In this document: positions 49,578 through 61,734 of the stretch, piece by piece | Numbering within the stretch: position 1 is the stretch's first letter | Layout of the letters: every line of letters starts with the position of its first letter | Assembly: GCF_029227915.1 (NCBI RefSeq) | Contig: NC_079885.1 | Span: 1,860,001 to 1,924,000, forward strand | From: Hydractinia symbiolongicarpus | Taxonomy: Eukaryota > Cnidaria > Hydrozoa > Anthoathecata > Hydractiniidae | Direction of reading: 5' to 3' | DNA: 64,000 nt | Position numbers and translations under genes: made by a program | The notes under the pieces: model-generated | The model's database searches: none | Told to the model about the DNA's origin: nothing | Seen by the model: the letters and a program-made list of their open reading frames with translations, nothing else

Positions 49578-51530
49578 GAGAACATTTTTAAAAACTACAA
49601 GTCTTATGCGTTTTAGTGGTGAAAAAATAATATAAAAAATCGTTCTGGAATTGAGTTTACTCACAGGGTACTTTCTTTGTATACATTCGACTATGCGGGC
49701 CAAGCCCGGGATTTACGGGAAATGGCGGGTTTTTGTTTGCCGGCGATTAAACTTCTTTTATTCAGCGTCTCATCAAAAATGAAAACATTTTAAAAAACTA
49801 CAAGTCTTATGCGTTTTAGTGGTGAAAAAATAATTTAAAAAATCGTTCTGGAAATGAGTTTTCTCACTGGGTACTTTCTTTGTACACTTTTGACTATACG
49901 GGCCGAGTCCGGGATTCACGGGAAATCGCAGGTTTTCGTTTGCCGGCGATTAAACTGCTTTTATTCAGCGTCTCATCAAAAATGAAAACATTCTTGAAAA
50001 CTACAAGTCTCATGCGTTTTAGTGGTGAAATAATAATTTAAAAAACCGTTTGGGAAATGAGTTTACTCCCTGGGTACTTTCTTTGTATACTTTTGATTAT
50101 ACGGGCCGAGTCCAGGGTTTACGGGAAATGGCGGGTTTTCTTTTATTCAGCGTCTCATCAAAAATGAAAACATTTTTAAAAACTACAAGTCTTATGCGTT
50201 TTAGTGGTGAAATAATAATTTAAAAAATCGTTTGGGAAATGAGTTTACTCCCTGGGTACTTTCTTTGTATACTTTTGACTATACGGGCCGAGTCCAGGAT
50301 TTACGGGAAATCGCAGGTTTTTGTTTGCCGGTGATTAAACTTCTTTTATTCAGCGTCTCATCAAAAATGAAAACATTTTTAAAAACTACAAGTCTCATGC
50401 GTTTTAGTGGTGAAAAAGTAATTTAAAAAATCGTTCGGGAAATGAGTTTACTCCCTGGGTACTTTCTTTGTATACTTTTGACTATACGGGCCAAGCCCGG
50501 GATTTACGGGAAATCGCGGGTTTTCGTTTGCCGGCCATTAAACTTCTTTTATTCAGCGTCTCATCAAAAATGAAAACATTTTTAAAAACTACAAGTCTTA
50601 TGCGTTTTAGTGGTGAAAAAATAATTTAAAAAATCGTTCTGGAAATGAGTTTACTCCCTGGGTACTTTCTTTGTATACTTTTGACTATGCGGGCCGAGTC
50701 CGGGATTTACGGGAAATCGCAGGTTTTTGTTTGCCGGCGATTAAACTGCTTTTATTCAGCGTCTCATCAAAAATGAAAACATTCTTGAAAACTACAAGTC
50801 TCATGCGTTTTAGTGGTGAAATAATAATTTAAAAAATCGTTTGGGAAATGAGTTTACTCCCTGGGTACTTTCTTTGGTTACTTTTGACTATACGGGCCGA
50901 GTCCGGGACTTACGGGAAATCGCAGGTTTTCGTTTGCCGGCGATTAAACTGCTTTTATTCAGCGTCTCATCAAAAATAAAAACATTCTTGAAAACTACAA
51001 GTCTCATGCGTTTTAGTGGTGAAATAATAATTTAAAAAATCGTTTGGGAAATGAGTTTACTCCCTGGGTACTTTCTTTGTATACTTTTGACTATACGGGC
51101 CGAGTCCAGGATTTACGGGAAATCGCAGGTTTTCGTTTGCCGGCGATTAAACTTCTTTTATTCAGCGTCTCATCAAAAATGAAAACATTTTTAAAAACTA
51201 CAAGTCTCATGCGTTTTAGTGGTGAAAAAGTAATTTAAAAAATCGTTCGGGAAATGAGTTTACTCCCTGGGTACTTTCTTTGTATACTTTTGAGTATACG
51301 GGCCAAGCCGGGATTTACGGGAAATCGCGGGTTTTCGTTTGCCGGCGATTAAACGTCTTTTATTCAGCGTCTCATCAAAAATGAGAACATTTTTAAAAAC
51401 TACAAGTCTTATGCGTTTTAGTGGTGAAAAAATAATATAAAAAATCGTTCTGGAAATGAGTTTACTCACAGGGTACTTTCTTTGTATACATTCGACTATG
51501 CGGGCCAAGCCCGGGATTTACGGGAAATCG
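49578..51530 (+). repeat. 10-mer HOR lineage: repeat of the 4-mer, extended to a near-full unit
   Basis: 49,578-50,368 repeats 48,787-49,577 (monomers starting at 49,441 and 50,232, offset 791). The copy then continues like 47,640-48,930 with an offset of 2,596, including TTTGGTTACTTTTG at about 50,872 and AAAATGAGAACATTT. It ends at about 51,530, where CGCGGATTTTTG with GGCGAATATAC begins another type. Confidence 0.85.
50050..50231 (+). repeat. Short monomer, 182 bp, copy 4
   Basis: Same 21-bp deletion and markers as the previous short monomers, 791 bases after copy 3. Confidence 0.92.
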
Positions 51531-53547
51531 CGGATTTTTGTTTGCCGGCGAATATACTTCTTTTATTCAGCGTCCCATCAAATATGAAAATATTTTTGAA
51601 AACTACAAGTCTCATGCGTTTTAGTGGTGAAAAAGTAATTTAAAAAATCGTTCGGGAAATGAGTTTACTCCCTGGGTACTTTCTTTGTATACTTTTGACT
51701 ATACGGGCCAAGCCCGGGATTTACGGGAAATCGCGGGTTTTCGTTTGCCGGCGATTAAACTTCTTTTATTCAGCGTCTCATCAAAATGAAAACATTTTTA
51801 AAAACTACAAGTCTTATGCGTTTTAGTGGTGAAAAAATAATTTAAAAAATCGTTCTGGAAATGAGTTTACTCACAGGGTACTTTCTTTGTATACATTCGA
51901 CTATGCGGGCCAAGCCCGGGATTTACGGGAAATCGCGGGTTTTCGTTTTCCGGCGATTAAACCGCTTTCATTAAGCGTCTCATCAAAAATGAAAACATTT
52001 TTGAAAACTACAAGTCTCATGCGTTTTAGTGGTGAAAAACAAATTTAAAAAATCGTTTGGGAAATGAGTTTACTCCCTGGGTACTTTCTTTGTATACATT
52101 CGACTATACGGGCCAAGCCCCTGATTTACGGGAAAACGCGGGATTTCGTTTGCCGGCGATTAAACCTCTTTCATTAAGCGTCTCATCAAAAATGAAAACA
52201 TTTTTGAAAACTACAAGTCTCATGCGTTTTAGTGGTGAAAAAATAATTAAAAAAAATCGTTCGGGAAATGAGTTTACTCCCTGGGTACTTTCTTTTATGC
52301 TTTTTACTATACGGGCCGAGTCCGGGATTTACAGGAAATCGCGGATTTTCGTTTGCCGGAGAATAAACTTCTTTTATTCAGCGTCCCATCAAATATGAAA
52401 ATATTTTTGAAAACTACAAGTCTCGTGCGTTTAGTGGTAAAAAAATAATATAAAAAATCGTTCATGAAATAAGTTTACTCCCTGGGTACTTTCTTTGTAT
52501 ACTTTTGACTATACGGGCCGAGTCCGGAATTTACGGGAAATCGCAGGTTTTCGTTTGCCGGCGATTAAACTTCTTTTATTCAGCGTCTCATCGAAAATGA
52601 AAACATTTTTGAAAACTACAAGTCTCATGCGTTTTAGTGGTGAAAAAATAATTTAAAAATTCGTTAGGGAAATAAGTTTACTCACTGGGTACTTTCCTTG
52701 TATACTTTTGACAATACGGGCCGAGACCGGGATTTACGGGAAATTGCGGGTTTTCGTTTGCCGGCGATTAAAGTTCTTTTATTCAGCGTCTTATCAAAAA
52801 TGAAAACATTTTTAAAAACTACAAGTCTAATGAGCTTTAGTGGTGAAATAATAATTTAAAAAATCGTTTGGAAAATGAGTTTACTCCCTGGGTACTTTCT
52901 TTGTATACTTTTGACTATACGGGCCGAGTACGGGATTTACGGGAAATCACAGGTTTTCGTTTGCCGGCGATTAAACTTCTTTTATTCAGCGTCTCATCAA
53001 AAATGAAAATATTTTTGAAAACTACAAGTCTCATGCGTTTTAGTGGTGAAAAATAATTTAAAAAATCGTTCGGGAAATGAGTTTACACCCTGGGTACTTT
53101 CTTTGTATACTTTTGACTATACGGGCCGAGTCCGGGATTTACGGGAAATCGCAGGTTTTCGTTTGCCGGCGATTAAACTTCTTTTATTCAGCGTCTTATC
53201 AAAAATGAAAACATTTTTGAAAACTACAAGTCTCATACGTTTTAGTGGTGAAAAAATAATTTAAAAATTCGTTCGGGAATGAGTTTACTCACTGGGTACT
53301 TTCCTTGTATACTTTTAACTATACGGGCCAAGTCCGGGATTTACGGGAATTCGCGGGTTTTCGTTTGCCGGCGATTAAACTTCTTTTATTCAGCGTCTCA
53401 TCAAAAATGAAAACATTTTTAAAAACTACAAGTCTCATGCGTTTTAGTGGTGAAAAAGTAATTCAAAAAATCGTTCGGGAAATGAGTTTACTCCCTGGGT
53501 ACTTTCTTTGTATATTTTTGACTATACGGGCCAAGCCCGGGATTTAC
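51530..53547 (+). repeat. Mixed satellite monomers, no clear HOR
   Basis: About ten monomers from several subfamilies follow one another without a local repeat order that I can see. They include CCGCTTTCATTAAG at about 51,962, a CAAGCCCCTGATTTACGG monomer starting at 52,057 (close to the ATTCGCCTATACGGG type but with ATTCGACTATACGG), and CATTTTTAAAAACTACAAG monomers with GAGCTTTAG. Small private indels occur, for example CATCAAAATG near 51,782 and TTTCTTTTATGC near 52,291. Confidence 0.65.
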
Positions 53548-54359
53548 GGGAAATCGCGGATTTTCGTTTGCCGGCGAATAAACTTCTTTTATTCAGCGTC
53601 TCATCAAAAATGAAAACATTTTTGAAAACTACAAGTCTCATACGTTTTAGTGGTGAAAAAATAATTTAAAAAATCGTTCGGGAAATGAGTTTACTCCCTG
53701 GGTACTTTCTTTGTATACTTTTGACTATACGGGCCGAGTCCGAGATTTACGGGAAATGGCGGGTTTTCGTTTGCCGGCGATTAAACTTCTTTTATTCAGC
53801 GTCTCATCAAAAATGAAAACATTTTTAAAAACTCCAAGTCTCATGGGCTTTAGTGATGAAATAATAATTTAAAAAATCGTTTGAGAAATGAGTTTACTCC
53901 CTGGGTACTTTCTTTGTATACTTTTGACTATACGGGCCGAGTCCAGGATTTACGGGAAATCGCAGGTTTTCGTTTGCCGGCGATTAAACTTCTTTTATTC
54001 AGCGTCTCATCAAAAATGAAAACATTTTTAAAAACTACAAGTCTCATGCGTTTTAGTGGTGAAAAAGTAATTTAAAAAATCGTTCGGGAAATGAGTTTAC
54101 TCCCTGGGTACTTTCTTTGTATATTTTTGACTATACGGGCCAAGCCCGGGATTTACGGGAAATCGCGGATTTTCGTTTGCCGGCGAATAAACTTCTTTTA
54201 TTCAGCGTCCCATCAAATATGAAAATATTTTTGAAAACTACAAGTCTCATGCGTTTTAGTGGTGAAAAAGTAATTTAAAAAATCGTTCGGGAAATGAGTT
54301 TACTCCCTGGGTACTTTCTTTGTATACTTTTGACTATACGGGCCGAGACATTGATTTAC
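53548..54359 (+). repeat. 4-mer HOR of 812 bp, copy 1
   Basis: The rare AAAACTCCAAGTCTCATGGG is at about 53,828 and 54,640, and GTTTGAGAAATGAG monomers start at 53,881 and 54,693, so the offset is 812. The four types include CTCATACG, CATGGGCTTTAG, GTCCAGG and TATATTTTTGAC with GGCGAATAAAC. Confidence 0.85.
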
Positions 54360-55171
54360 GGGAAATCGCGGATTTTCGTTTGCCGGCGAATAAACTTCTT
54401 TTATTCAGCGTCTCATCAAAAATGAAAACATTTTTGAAAACTACAAGTCTCATACGTTTTAGTGGTGAAAAAATAATTTAAAAAATCGTTCGGGAAATGA
54501 GTTTACTCCCTGGGTACTTTCTTTGTATACTTTTGACTATACGGGCCGAGTCCGGGATTTACGGGAAATGGCGGGTTTTCGTTTGCCGGCGATTAAACTT
54601 CTTTTATTCAGCGTCTCATCAAAAATGAAAACATTTTTAAAAACTCCAAGTCTCATGGGCTTTAGTGGTGAAATAATAATTTAAAAAATCGTTTGAGAAA
54701 TGAGTTTACTCCCTGGGTACTTTCTTTGTATACTTTTGACTATACGGGCCGAGTCCAGGATTTACGGGAAATCGCAGGTTTTCGTTTGCCGGCGATTAAA
54801 CTTCTTTTATTCAGCGTCTCATCAAAAATGAAAACATTTTTAAAAACTACAAGTCTCATGCGTTTTAGTGGTGAAAAAGTAATTTAAAAAATCGTTCGGG
54901 AAATGAGTTTACTCCCTGGGTACTTTCTTTGTATATTTTTGACTATACGGGCCAAGCCCGGGATTTACGGGAAATCGCGGATTTTCGTTTGCCGGCGAAT
55001 AAACTTCTTTTATTCAGCGTCCCATCAAATATGAAAATATTTTTGAAAACTACAAGTCTCATGCGTTTTAGTGGTGAAAAAGTAATTTAAAAAATCGTTC
55101 GGGAAATGAGTTTACTCCCTGGGTACTTTCTTTGAATACTTTTGACTATACGGGCCGAGACATTGATTTAC
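54360..55171 (+). repeat. 4-mer HOR of 812 bp, copy 2
   Basis: Repeats copy 1 through about 55,170. There GAGACATTGATTTACGG leads into AAATTGCGGG instead of AAATCGCGG, and the fourth-mixture monomers resume. Confidence 0.85.
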
Positions 55172-56860
55172 GGGAAATTGCGGGTTTTTGTTTGCCGGCG
55201 ATTAAAGTTCTTTTATTCAGCGTCTCATCAAAAATGAAAACATTTTTGAAAACTACAAGTCTCATGCGTTTAGTGGTAAAAAAATAATATAAAAAATCGT
55301 TCGGGAAATGAGTTTACTCCCTGGGTACTTTCTTTGTATACTTTTGACTATACGGACCGAGTCCGGGATTTACGGGAAATCGCAGGTTTTCGTTTGCCGG
55401 TGATTAAACTTTTTTTATTCAGCGTCTCATCATAAATGAAAACATTTTTAAAAACTACAAGTCTCATGCGTTTTAGTGGTGAAAAAATAATTTAAAAATT
55501 CGTTAGGGAAATAAGTTTACTCACTGGGTTTTTTCCTTGTATACTTTTGACTATACGGGCCGAGACCGGGATTTACGGGAAATTGCGGGTTTTCGTTTGC
55601 CGGCGATTAAAGTTTTTTTATTCAGCGTCTCATCAAAAATGAAAACATTTTTAAAATCTACAAGTCTCATTCGTTTTAGTGGTGAAAAAATAATTTAAAA
55701 ATTCGTTTGGGAAATGAGTTTACTCACTGGGTACTTTCTTTGTATACTTTTGACTATACGGACCGAGTCCGGGATTTACGGGAAATCGCAGGTTTTCGTT
55801 TGCCGGCGATTAAACTTCTTTTATTCAGCGTCCCATCAAATATGAAAATATTTTTGAAAACTACAAGTCTCATGCGTTTTAATGGTGAAAAAATAATTTA
55901 AAAATTCGTTGGGGAAATAAGTTTACTCACTGGGTACTTTCCTTGTATACTTTTGACTATACGGGCCGAGACCGGGATTTATGGGAAATTGCGGGTTTTT
56001 GTTTGCCGGCGATTAAAGTTCTTTTATTCAGCGTCTCATCAAAAATGAAAACATTTTTGAAAACTACAAGTCTCATGCGTTTAGTTGTAAAAAAATAATA
56101 TAAAAAATCGTTCGGGAAATGAGTTTACTCCCTGGGTACTTTCTTTGTATACTTTTGACTATACGGACCGAGTCCGGGATTTACGGGAAATTGCGGGTTT
56201 TCGTTTGCCGGCGATTAAAGTTCTTTTATTCAGCGTCTCATCAAAAATGAAAACATTTTTGAAAACTACAAGTCTCATACGTTTTAGTGGTGAAAAAATA
56301 ATTTAAAAAATCGTTCGGGAAATGAGTTTACTCCCTGGGTACTTTCTTTGTATACTTTTGACTATACGGGCCGAGACATTGATTTACGGGAAATCGCGGA
56401 TTTTCGTTTGCCGGCGAATAAACTTCTTTTATTCAGCGTCTCATCAAAAATGAAAACATTTTTGAAAACTACAAGTCTCATACGTTTTAGTGGTGAAAAA
56501 ATAATTTAAAAAATCGTTTGGGAAATGAGTTTACTCCCTGGGTACTTTCTTTGTATACTTTTGACTATACGGGCCGAGTCCAGGATTTACGGGAAATCGC
56601 AGGTTTTCGTTTGCCGGCGATTAAACTTCTTTTATTCAGCGTCTCATCAAAAATGAAAACATTTTTAAAAACTACAAGTCTCATGCGTTTTAGTGGTGAA
56701 AAAATAATTTAAAAATTCGTTAGGGAAATAAGTTTACTCACTGGGTTTTTTCCTTGTATACTTTTGACTATACGGGCCGAGACCGGGATTTACGGGAAAT
56801 TGCGGGTTTTCGTTTGCCGGCGATTAAAGTTCTTTTATTCAGCGTCTCATCAAAAATGAA
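55172..56860 (+). repeat. Fourth-mixture monomers between two HOR blocks
   Basis: Monomers of the kind seen at 36,000-39,000: GGACCGAG, CTGGGTTTTTTCC (55,524 and 56,741), ATTAAAGTTC and GAGACATTG. CTGGGTTTTTTCC recurs after about 1,217 bases, roughly six monomers, but the intervening order is only partly conserved, so I do not call a clean HOR. Confidence 0.6.
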
Positions 56861-58278
56861 AAGATTTTTGAAAACTACAAGTCTCATGCGTTTTAATGGT
56901 GAAAAAATAATTTAATAATTCGTTGGGGAAATAAGTTTACTCACTGGGTACTTTCCTTGTATACTTTTGACTATACGGGCCGAGACCGGGATTTACGGGA
57001 AATTGCGGGTTTTTGTTTGCCGGCGATTAAAGTTCTTTTTTTCAGCGTCTCATCAAAAATGAAAACATTTTTGAAAACTACAAGTCTGATGCGTTTTAGT
57101 GGTGAAAAAATAATTTAAAAAATCGTTCGGGAAATCAATTTACTCACAGGGTACTTTCTTTGTATACATTCGACTATGCGGGCCAAGCCCGGGATTTACG
57201 GGAAATCGCGGATTTTCTTTTGCCGGCGAATGAACTTCTTTTATTCAGCGTCCCATCAAATATGAAAATAATTTTGAAAACTACAAGTCTCATGCGTTTT
57301 AGTGGTGAAAAAGTAATTTAAAAAATCGTTCGGGAAATGAGTTTACTCCCTGGGTACTTTCTTTGTATACTTTTGACTATACGGGCCGAGACATTGATTT
57401 ACGGGAAATTGCGGGTTTTTGTTTGCCGGCGATTAAAGTTCTTTTATTCAGCGTCTCATCAAAAATGAAAACATTTTTGAAAACTACAAGTCTCATGCGT
57501 TTAGTGGTAAAAAAATAATATAAAAAATCGTTCGGGAAATGAGTTTACTCCCTGGGTACTTTCTTTGTATACATTCGACTATGCGGGCCAAGCCCGGGAT
57601 TTACGGGAAATCGCGGATTTTCTTTTGCCGGCGAATGAACTTCTTTTATTCAGCGTCCCATCAAATATGAAAATATTTTTGAAAACTACAAGTCTCATGC
57701 GTTTTAGTGGTGAAAAAGTAATTTAAAAAATCGTTCGGGAAATGAGTTTACTCCCTGGGTACTTTCTTTGTATACTTTTGACTATACGGGCCGAGACATT
57801 GATTTACGGGAAATTGCGGGTTTTTGTTTGCCGGCGATTAAAGTTCTTTTATTCAGTGTCTCATCAAAAATGAAAACATTTTTGAAAACTACAAGTCTCA
57901 TGCGTTTAGTGGTAAAAAAATAATATAAAAAATCGTTCAGGAAATGAGTTTACTCCCTGGGTACTTTCTTTGTATACTTTTGACTATACGGACCGAGTCC
58001 GGGATTTACGGGAAATCGCAGTTTTTCGTTTGCCGGCGATTAAACTTCTTTTATTCAGCGTCTCATCAAAAACGAAAACATTTTTGAAAACTACAAGTCT
58101 CATGCGTTTAGTGGTAAAAAAATAATCTAAACAATCGTTCGGGAAATGAGTTTACTCCCTGGGTACTTTCTTTGTATACTTTTGACTATACGGGCCGAGT
58201 CCGGGATTTACGGGAAATCGCAGGTTTTCGTTTGCCGGCGATTAAACTTCTTTTATTCAGCGTCTCATCAAAAATGAA
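56861..58278 (+). repeat. 7-mer HOR of 1,418 bp, copy 1
   Basis: AAGATTTTTG landmarks are at 56,861, 58,279 and 59,697, and GAAATCAATTTACTC is at 57,131 and 58,549, giving an offset of 1,418. Characteristic monomers carry GATTTTCTTTTGCCGGCG with GAATGAAC and GAGACATTGATTT. Inside the unit a two-monomer pair is itself repeated with an offset of 405 (TGTATACATT at 57,161 and 57,566). Confidence 0.9.
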
Positions 58279-59696
58279 AAGATTTTTGAAAACTACAAGT
58301 CTCATGCGTTTTAATGGTGAAAAAATAATTTAAAAATTCGTTGGGGAAATAAGTTTACTCACTGGGTACTTTCCTTGTATACTTTTGACTATACGGGCCG
58401 AGACCGGGATTTACGGGAAATTGCGGGTTTTTGTTTGCCGGCGATTAAAGTTCTTTTTTTCAGCGTCTCATCAAAAATGAAAACATTTTTGAAAACTACA
58501 AGTCTGATGCGTTTTAGTGGTGAAAAAATAATTTAAAAAATCGTTCGGGAAATCAATTTACTCACAGGGTACTTTCTTTGTATACATTCGACTATGCGGG
58601 CCAAGCCCGGGATTTACGGGAAATCGCGGATTTTCTTTTGCCGGCGAATGAACTTCTTTTATTCAGCGTCCCATCAAATATGAAAATAATTTTGAAAACT
58701 ACAAGTCTCATGCGTTTTAGTGGTGAAAAAGTAATTTAAAAAATCGTTCGGGAAATGAGTTTACTCCCTGGGTACTTTCTTTGTATACTTTTGACTATAC
58801 GGGCCGAGACATTGATTTACGGGAAATTGCGGGTTTTTGTTTGCCGGCGATTAAAGTTCTTTTATTCAGCGTCTCATCAAAAATGAAAACATTTTTGAAA
58901 ACTACAAGTCTCATGCGTTTAGTGGTAAAAAAATAATATAAAAAATCGTTCGGGAAATGAGTTTACTCCCTGGGTACTTTCTTTGTATACATTCGACTAT
59001 GCGGGCCAAGCCCGGGATTTACGGGAAATCGCGGATTTTCTTTTGCCGGCGAATGAACTTCTTTTATTCAGCGTCCCATCAAATATGAAAATATTTTTGA
59101 AAACTACAAGTCTCATGCGTTTTAGTGGTGAAAAAGTAATTTAAAAAATCGTTCGGGAAATGAGTTTACTCCCTGGGTACTTTCTTTGTATACTTTTGAC
59201 TATACGGGCCGAGACATTGATTTACGGGAAATTGCGGGTTTTTGTTTGCCGGCGATTAAAGTTCTTTTATTCAGCGTCTCATCAAAAATGAAAACATTTT
59301 TGAAAACTACAAGTCTCATGCGTTTAGTGGTAAAAAAATAATATAAAAAATCGTTCAGGAAATGAGTTTACTCCCTGGGTACTTTCTTTGTATACTTTTG
59401 ACTATACGGACCGAGTCCGGGATTTACGGGAAATCGCAGTTTTTCGTTTGCCGGCGATTAAACTTCTTTTATTCAGCGTCTCATCAAAAACGAAAACATT
59501 TTTAAAAACTACAAGTCTCATGCGTTTAGTGGTAAAAAAATAATATAAACAATCGTTCGGGAAATGAGTTTACTCCCTGGGTACTTTCTTTGTATACTTT
59601 TGACTATACGGGCCGAGTCCGGGATTTACGGGAAATCGCAGGTTTTCGTTTGCCGGCGATTAAACTCCTTTTATTCAGCGTCTCATCAAAAATGAA
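58279..59696 (+). repeat. 7-mer HOR of 1,418 bp, copy 2
   Basis: Same order as copy 1, including the inner 405-bp pair (TGTATACATT at 58,984 matches 57,566). A third repeat begins at 59,697 but leaves the pattern at about 59,870, where TTCTTTTATTCAGCATCTC replaces TTCTTTTTTTCAGCG. Confidence 0.9.
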
Positions 59697-61734
59697 AAGA
59701 TTTTTGAAAACTACAAGTCTCATGCGTTTTAATGGTGAAAAAATAATTTAAAAATTCGTTGGGGAAATAAGTTTACTCACTGGGTACTTTCCTTGTATAC
59801 TTTTGACTATACGGGCCGAGACCGGGATTTACGGGAAATTGCGGGTTTTTGTTTGCCGGCGATTAAAGTTCTTTTATTCAGCATCTCATCAAAAATGAAA
59901 ACATTTTTGAAAACTACAAGTCTCATGCGTTTAGTGGTAAAAAAATAATATAAAAAATCGTTCGGGAAATGAGTTTACTCCCTGGGTACTTTCTTTGTAT
60001 ACTTTTGACTATACGGACCGAGTCCGGGATTTACGGGAAATTGCGGGTTTTCGTTTGCCGGCGATTAAAGTTCTTTTATTCAGCGTCTCATCAAAAATGA
60101 AAACATTTTTGAAAACTACAAGTCTGATGCGTTTTAGTGGTGAAAAAATAATTTAAAAAATCGTTCGGGAAATGAGTTTACACACTGGTTACTTTCTTTG
60201 TATACTTTTGACTATACGAGCCGAGTCCGGGATTTACGGGAAATCGCAGGTTTTCGTTTGCCGGCGATTAAACTTCTTTTATTCAGCGTCTCATCAAAAA
60301 TGAAAACATTTTTAAAAACTACAAGTCTCATACGTTTTAGTGGTGAAAAAATAATTTAAAAATTCGTTTTGGAAATTAGTTTACTCACTGGGTACTTTCC
60401 TTGTATACTTTTAACTATACGGGCCGAGTCCGGGATTTACGGGAAATCGCGGGTTTTCGTTTGCCGGCGATTAAACTTCTTTTATTCAGCGTCTCATCAA
60501 AAACGAAAACATTTTTAAAAACTACAAGTCTCATGGGCTTTAGTGGTGAAATAATAATTTAAAAAATCGTTTGGGAAATGAGTTTACTCCCTGGGTACTT
60601 TCTTTCTATACTTTTGACTATACGGGCCGAGTCCAGGATTTACGGGAAATGGCAGGTTTTCGTTTGCCGGCGATTAAGCTTCTTTTATTCAGCGTCTCAT
60701 CAAAAATGAAAACATTTTTAAAAACTACAAGTCTCATGCGTTTTAGTGGTGAAAAAGTAATTTAAAAAATCGTTCGGGAAATGAGTTTACTCCCTGGATA
60801 CTTTCTTTGTATACTTTTGACTATACGGGCCAAGCCCGGGATTTACGGGAAATGGAGGTTTTTCGTTTGCCGGCGATTAAACTTCTTTTATTCAGCGTCT
60901 CATCAAAAATGAAAACATTTTAAAAAACTACAAGTCTTATGCGTTTTAGTGGTGAAAAAATAATTTAAAAAATCGTTCTGGAAATGAGTTTTCTCCCTGG
61001 GTACTTTCTTTGTATACTTTTGACTATACGGGCCGAGTCCGGGATTTACGGGAAATCGCAGGTTTTCGTTTGCCGGCGATTAAACTGCTTTTATTCAGCG
61101 TCTCATCAAAAATGAAAACATTCTTGAAAACTACAAGTCTCATGCGTTTTAGTGGTGAAATAATAATTTAAAAAACCGTTTGGGAAATGAGTTTACTCCC
61201 TGGGTACTTTCTTTGTATACTTTTGATTATACGGGCCGAGTCCAGGGTTTACGGGAAATGGCGGGTTTTCTTTTATTCAGCGTCTCATCAAAAATGAAAA
61301 CATTTTTAAAAACTACAAGTCTTATGCGTTTTAGTGGTGAAATAATAATTTAAAAAATCGTTTGGGAAATGAGTTTACTCCCTGGGTACTTTCTTTGTAT
61401 ACTTTTGACTATACGGGCCGAGTCCAGGATTTACGGGAAATCGCAGGTTTTTGTTTGCCGGCGATTAAACTTCTTTTATTCAGCGTCTCATCAAAAATGA
61501 AAACATTTTTAAAAACTACAAGTCTTATGCGTTTTAGTGGTGAAAAAGTAATTTAAAAAATCGTTTGGGAAATGAGTTTACTCCCTGGGTACTTTCTTTG
61601 TATACTTTTGACTATACGGGCCAAGCCCGGGATTTACGGGAAATCGCGGGTTTTCGTTTGCCGGCCATTAAACTTCTTTTGTTCAGCGTCTCATCAAAAA
61701 TGAAAACATTTTTAAAAACTACAAGTCTCATGCG
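59120..61734 (+). repeat. 13-mer HOR of 2,615 bp, copy 1
   Basis: The offset of 2,615 is seen at GAGACATTG (59,211 and 61,826), AAAAGATTTT (59,697 and about 62,312), CATGGGCTTTAG monomers (followed by starts at 60,571 and 63,186) and the 182-bp monomers (61,180 and 63,795). It joins the end of the 1,418-bp 7-mer to about 1.2 kb of the lineage first seen at 44,700-46,000. Confidence 0.9.
61180..61361 (+). repeat. Short monomer, 182 bp, copy 5
   Basis: Same 21-bp deletion, GATTATACGG and CCAGGGTTTACGG as the copies at 45-50 kb, but about 11 kb away from the nearest of them. Confidence 0.92.

Noticed and set aside
52057-52398. Longest open frames (102-113 codons), here and at 53,305-53,613
   Set aside because: They cross a monomer border only because a local base change or 1-bp indel removes the usual TAA, for example AATAATTAAAAAAAATCG near 52,245. 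The two halves are the same monomer read in two frames.
57211-59060. Separate satellite family suggested by GATTTTCTTTTGCCGGCG with GAATGAAC
   Set aside because: Only a few substitutions set these monomers apart (TTCGTTTGCC to TTCTTTTGCC, AATAAAC to AATGAAC). They sit in phase with all others and are a subfamily.
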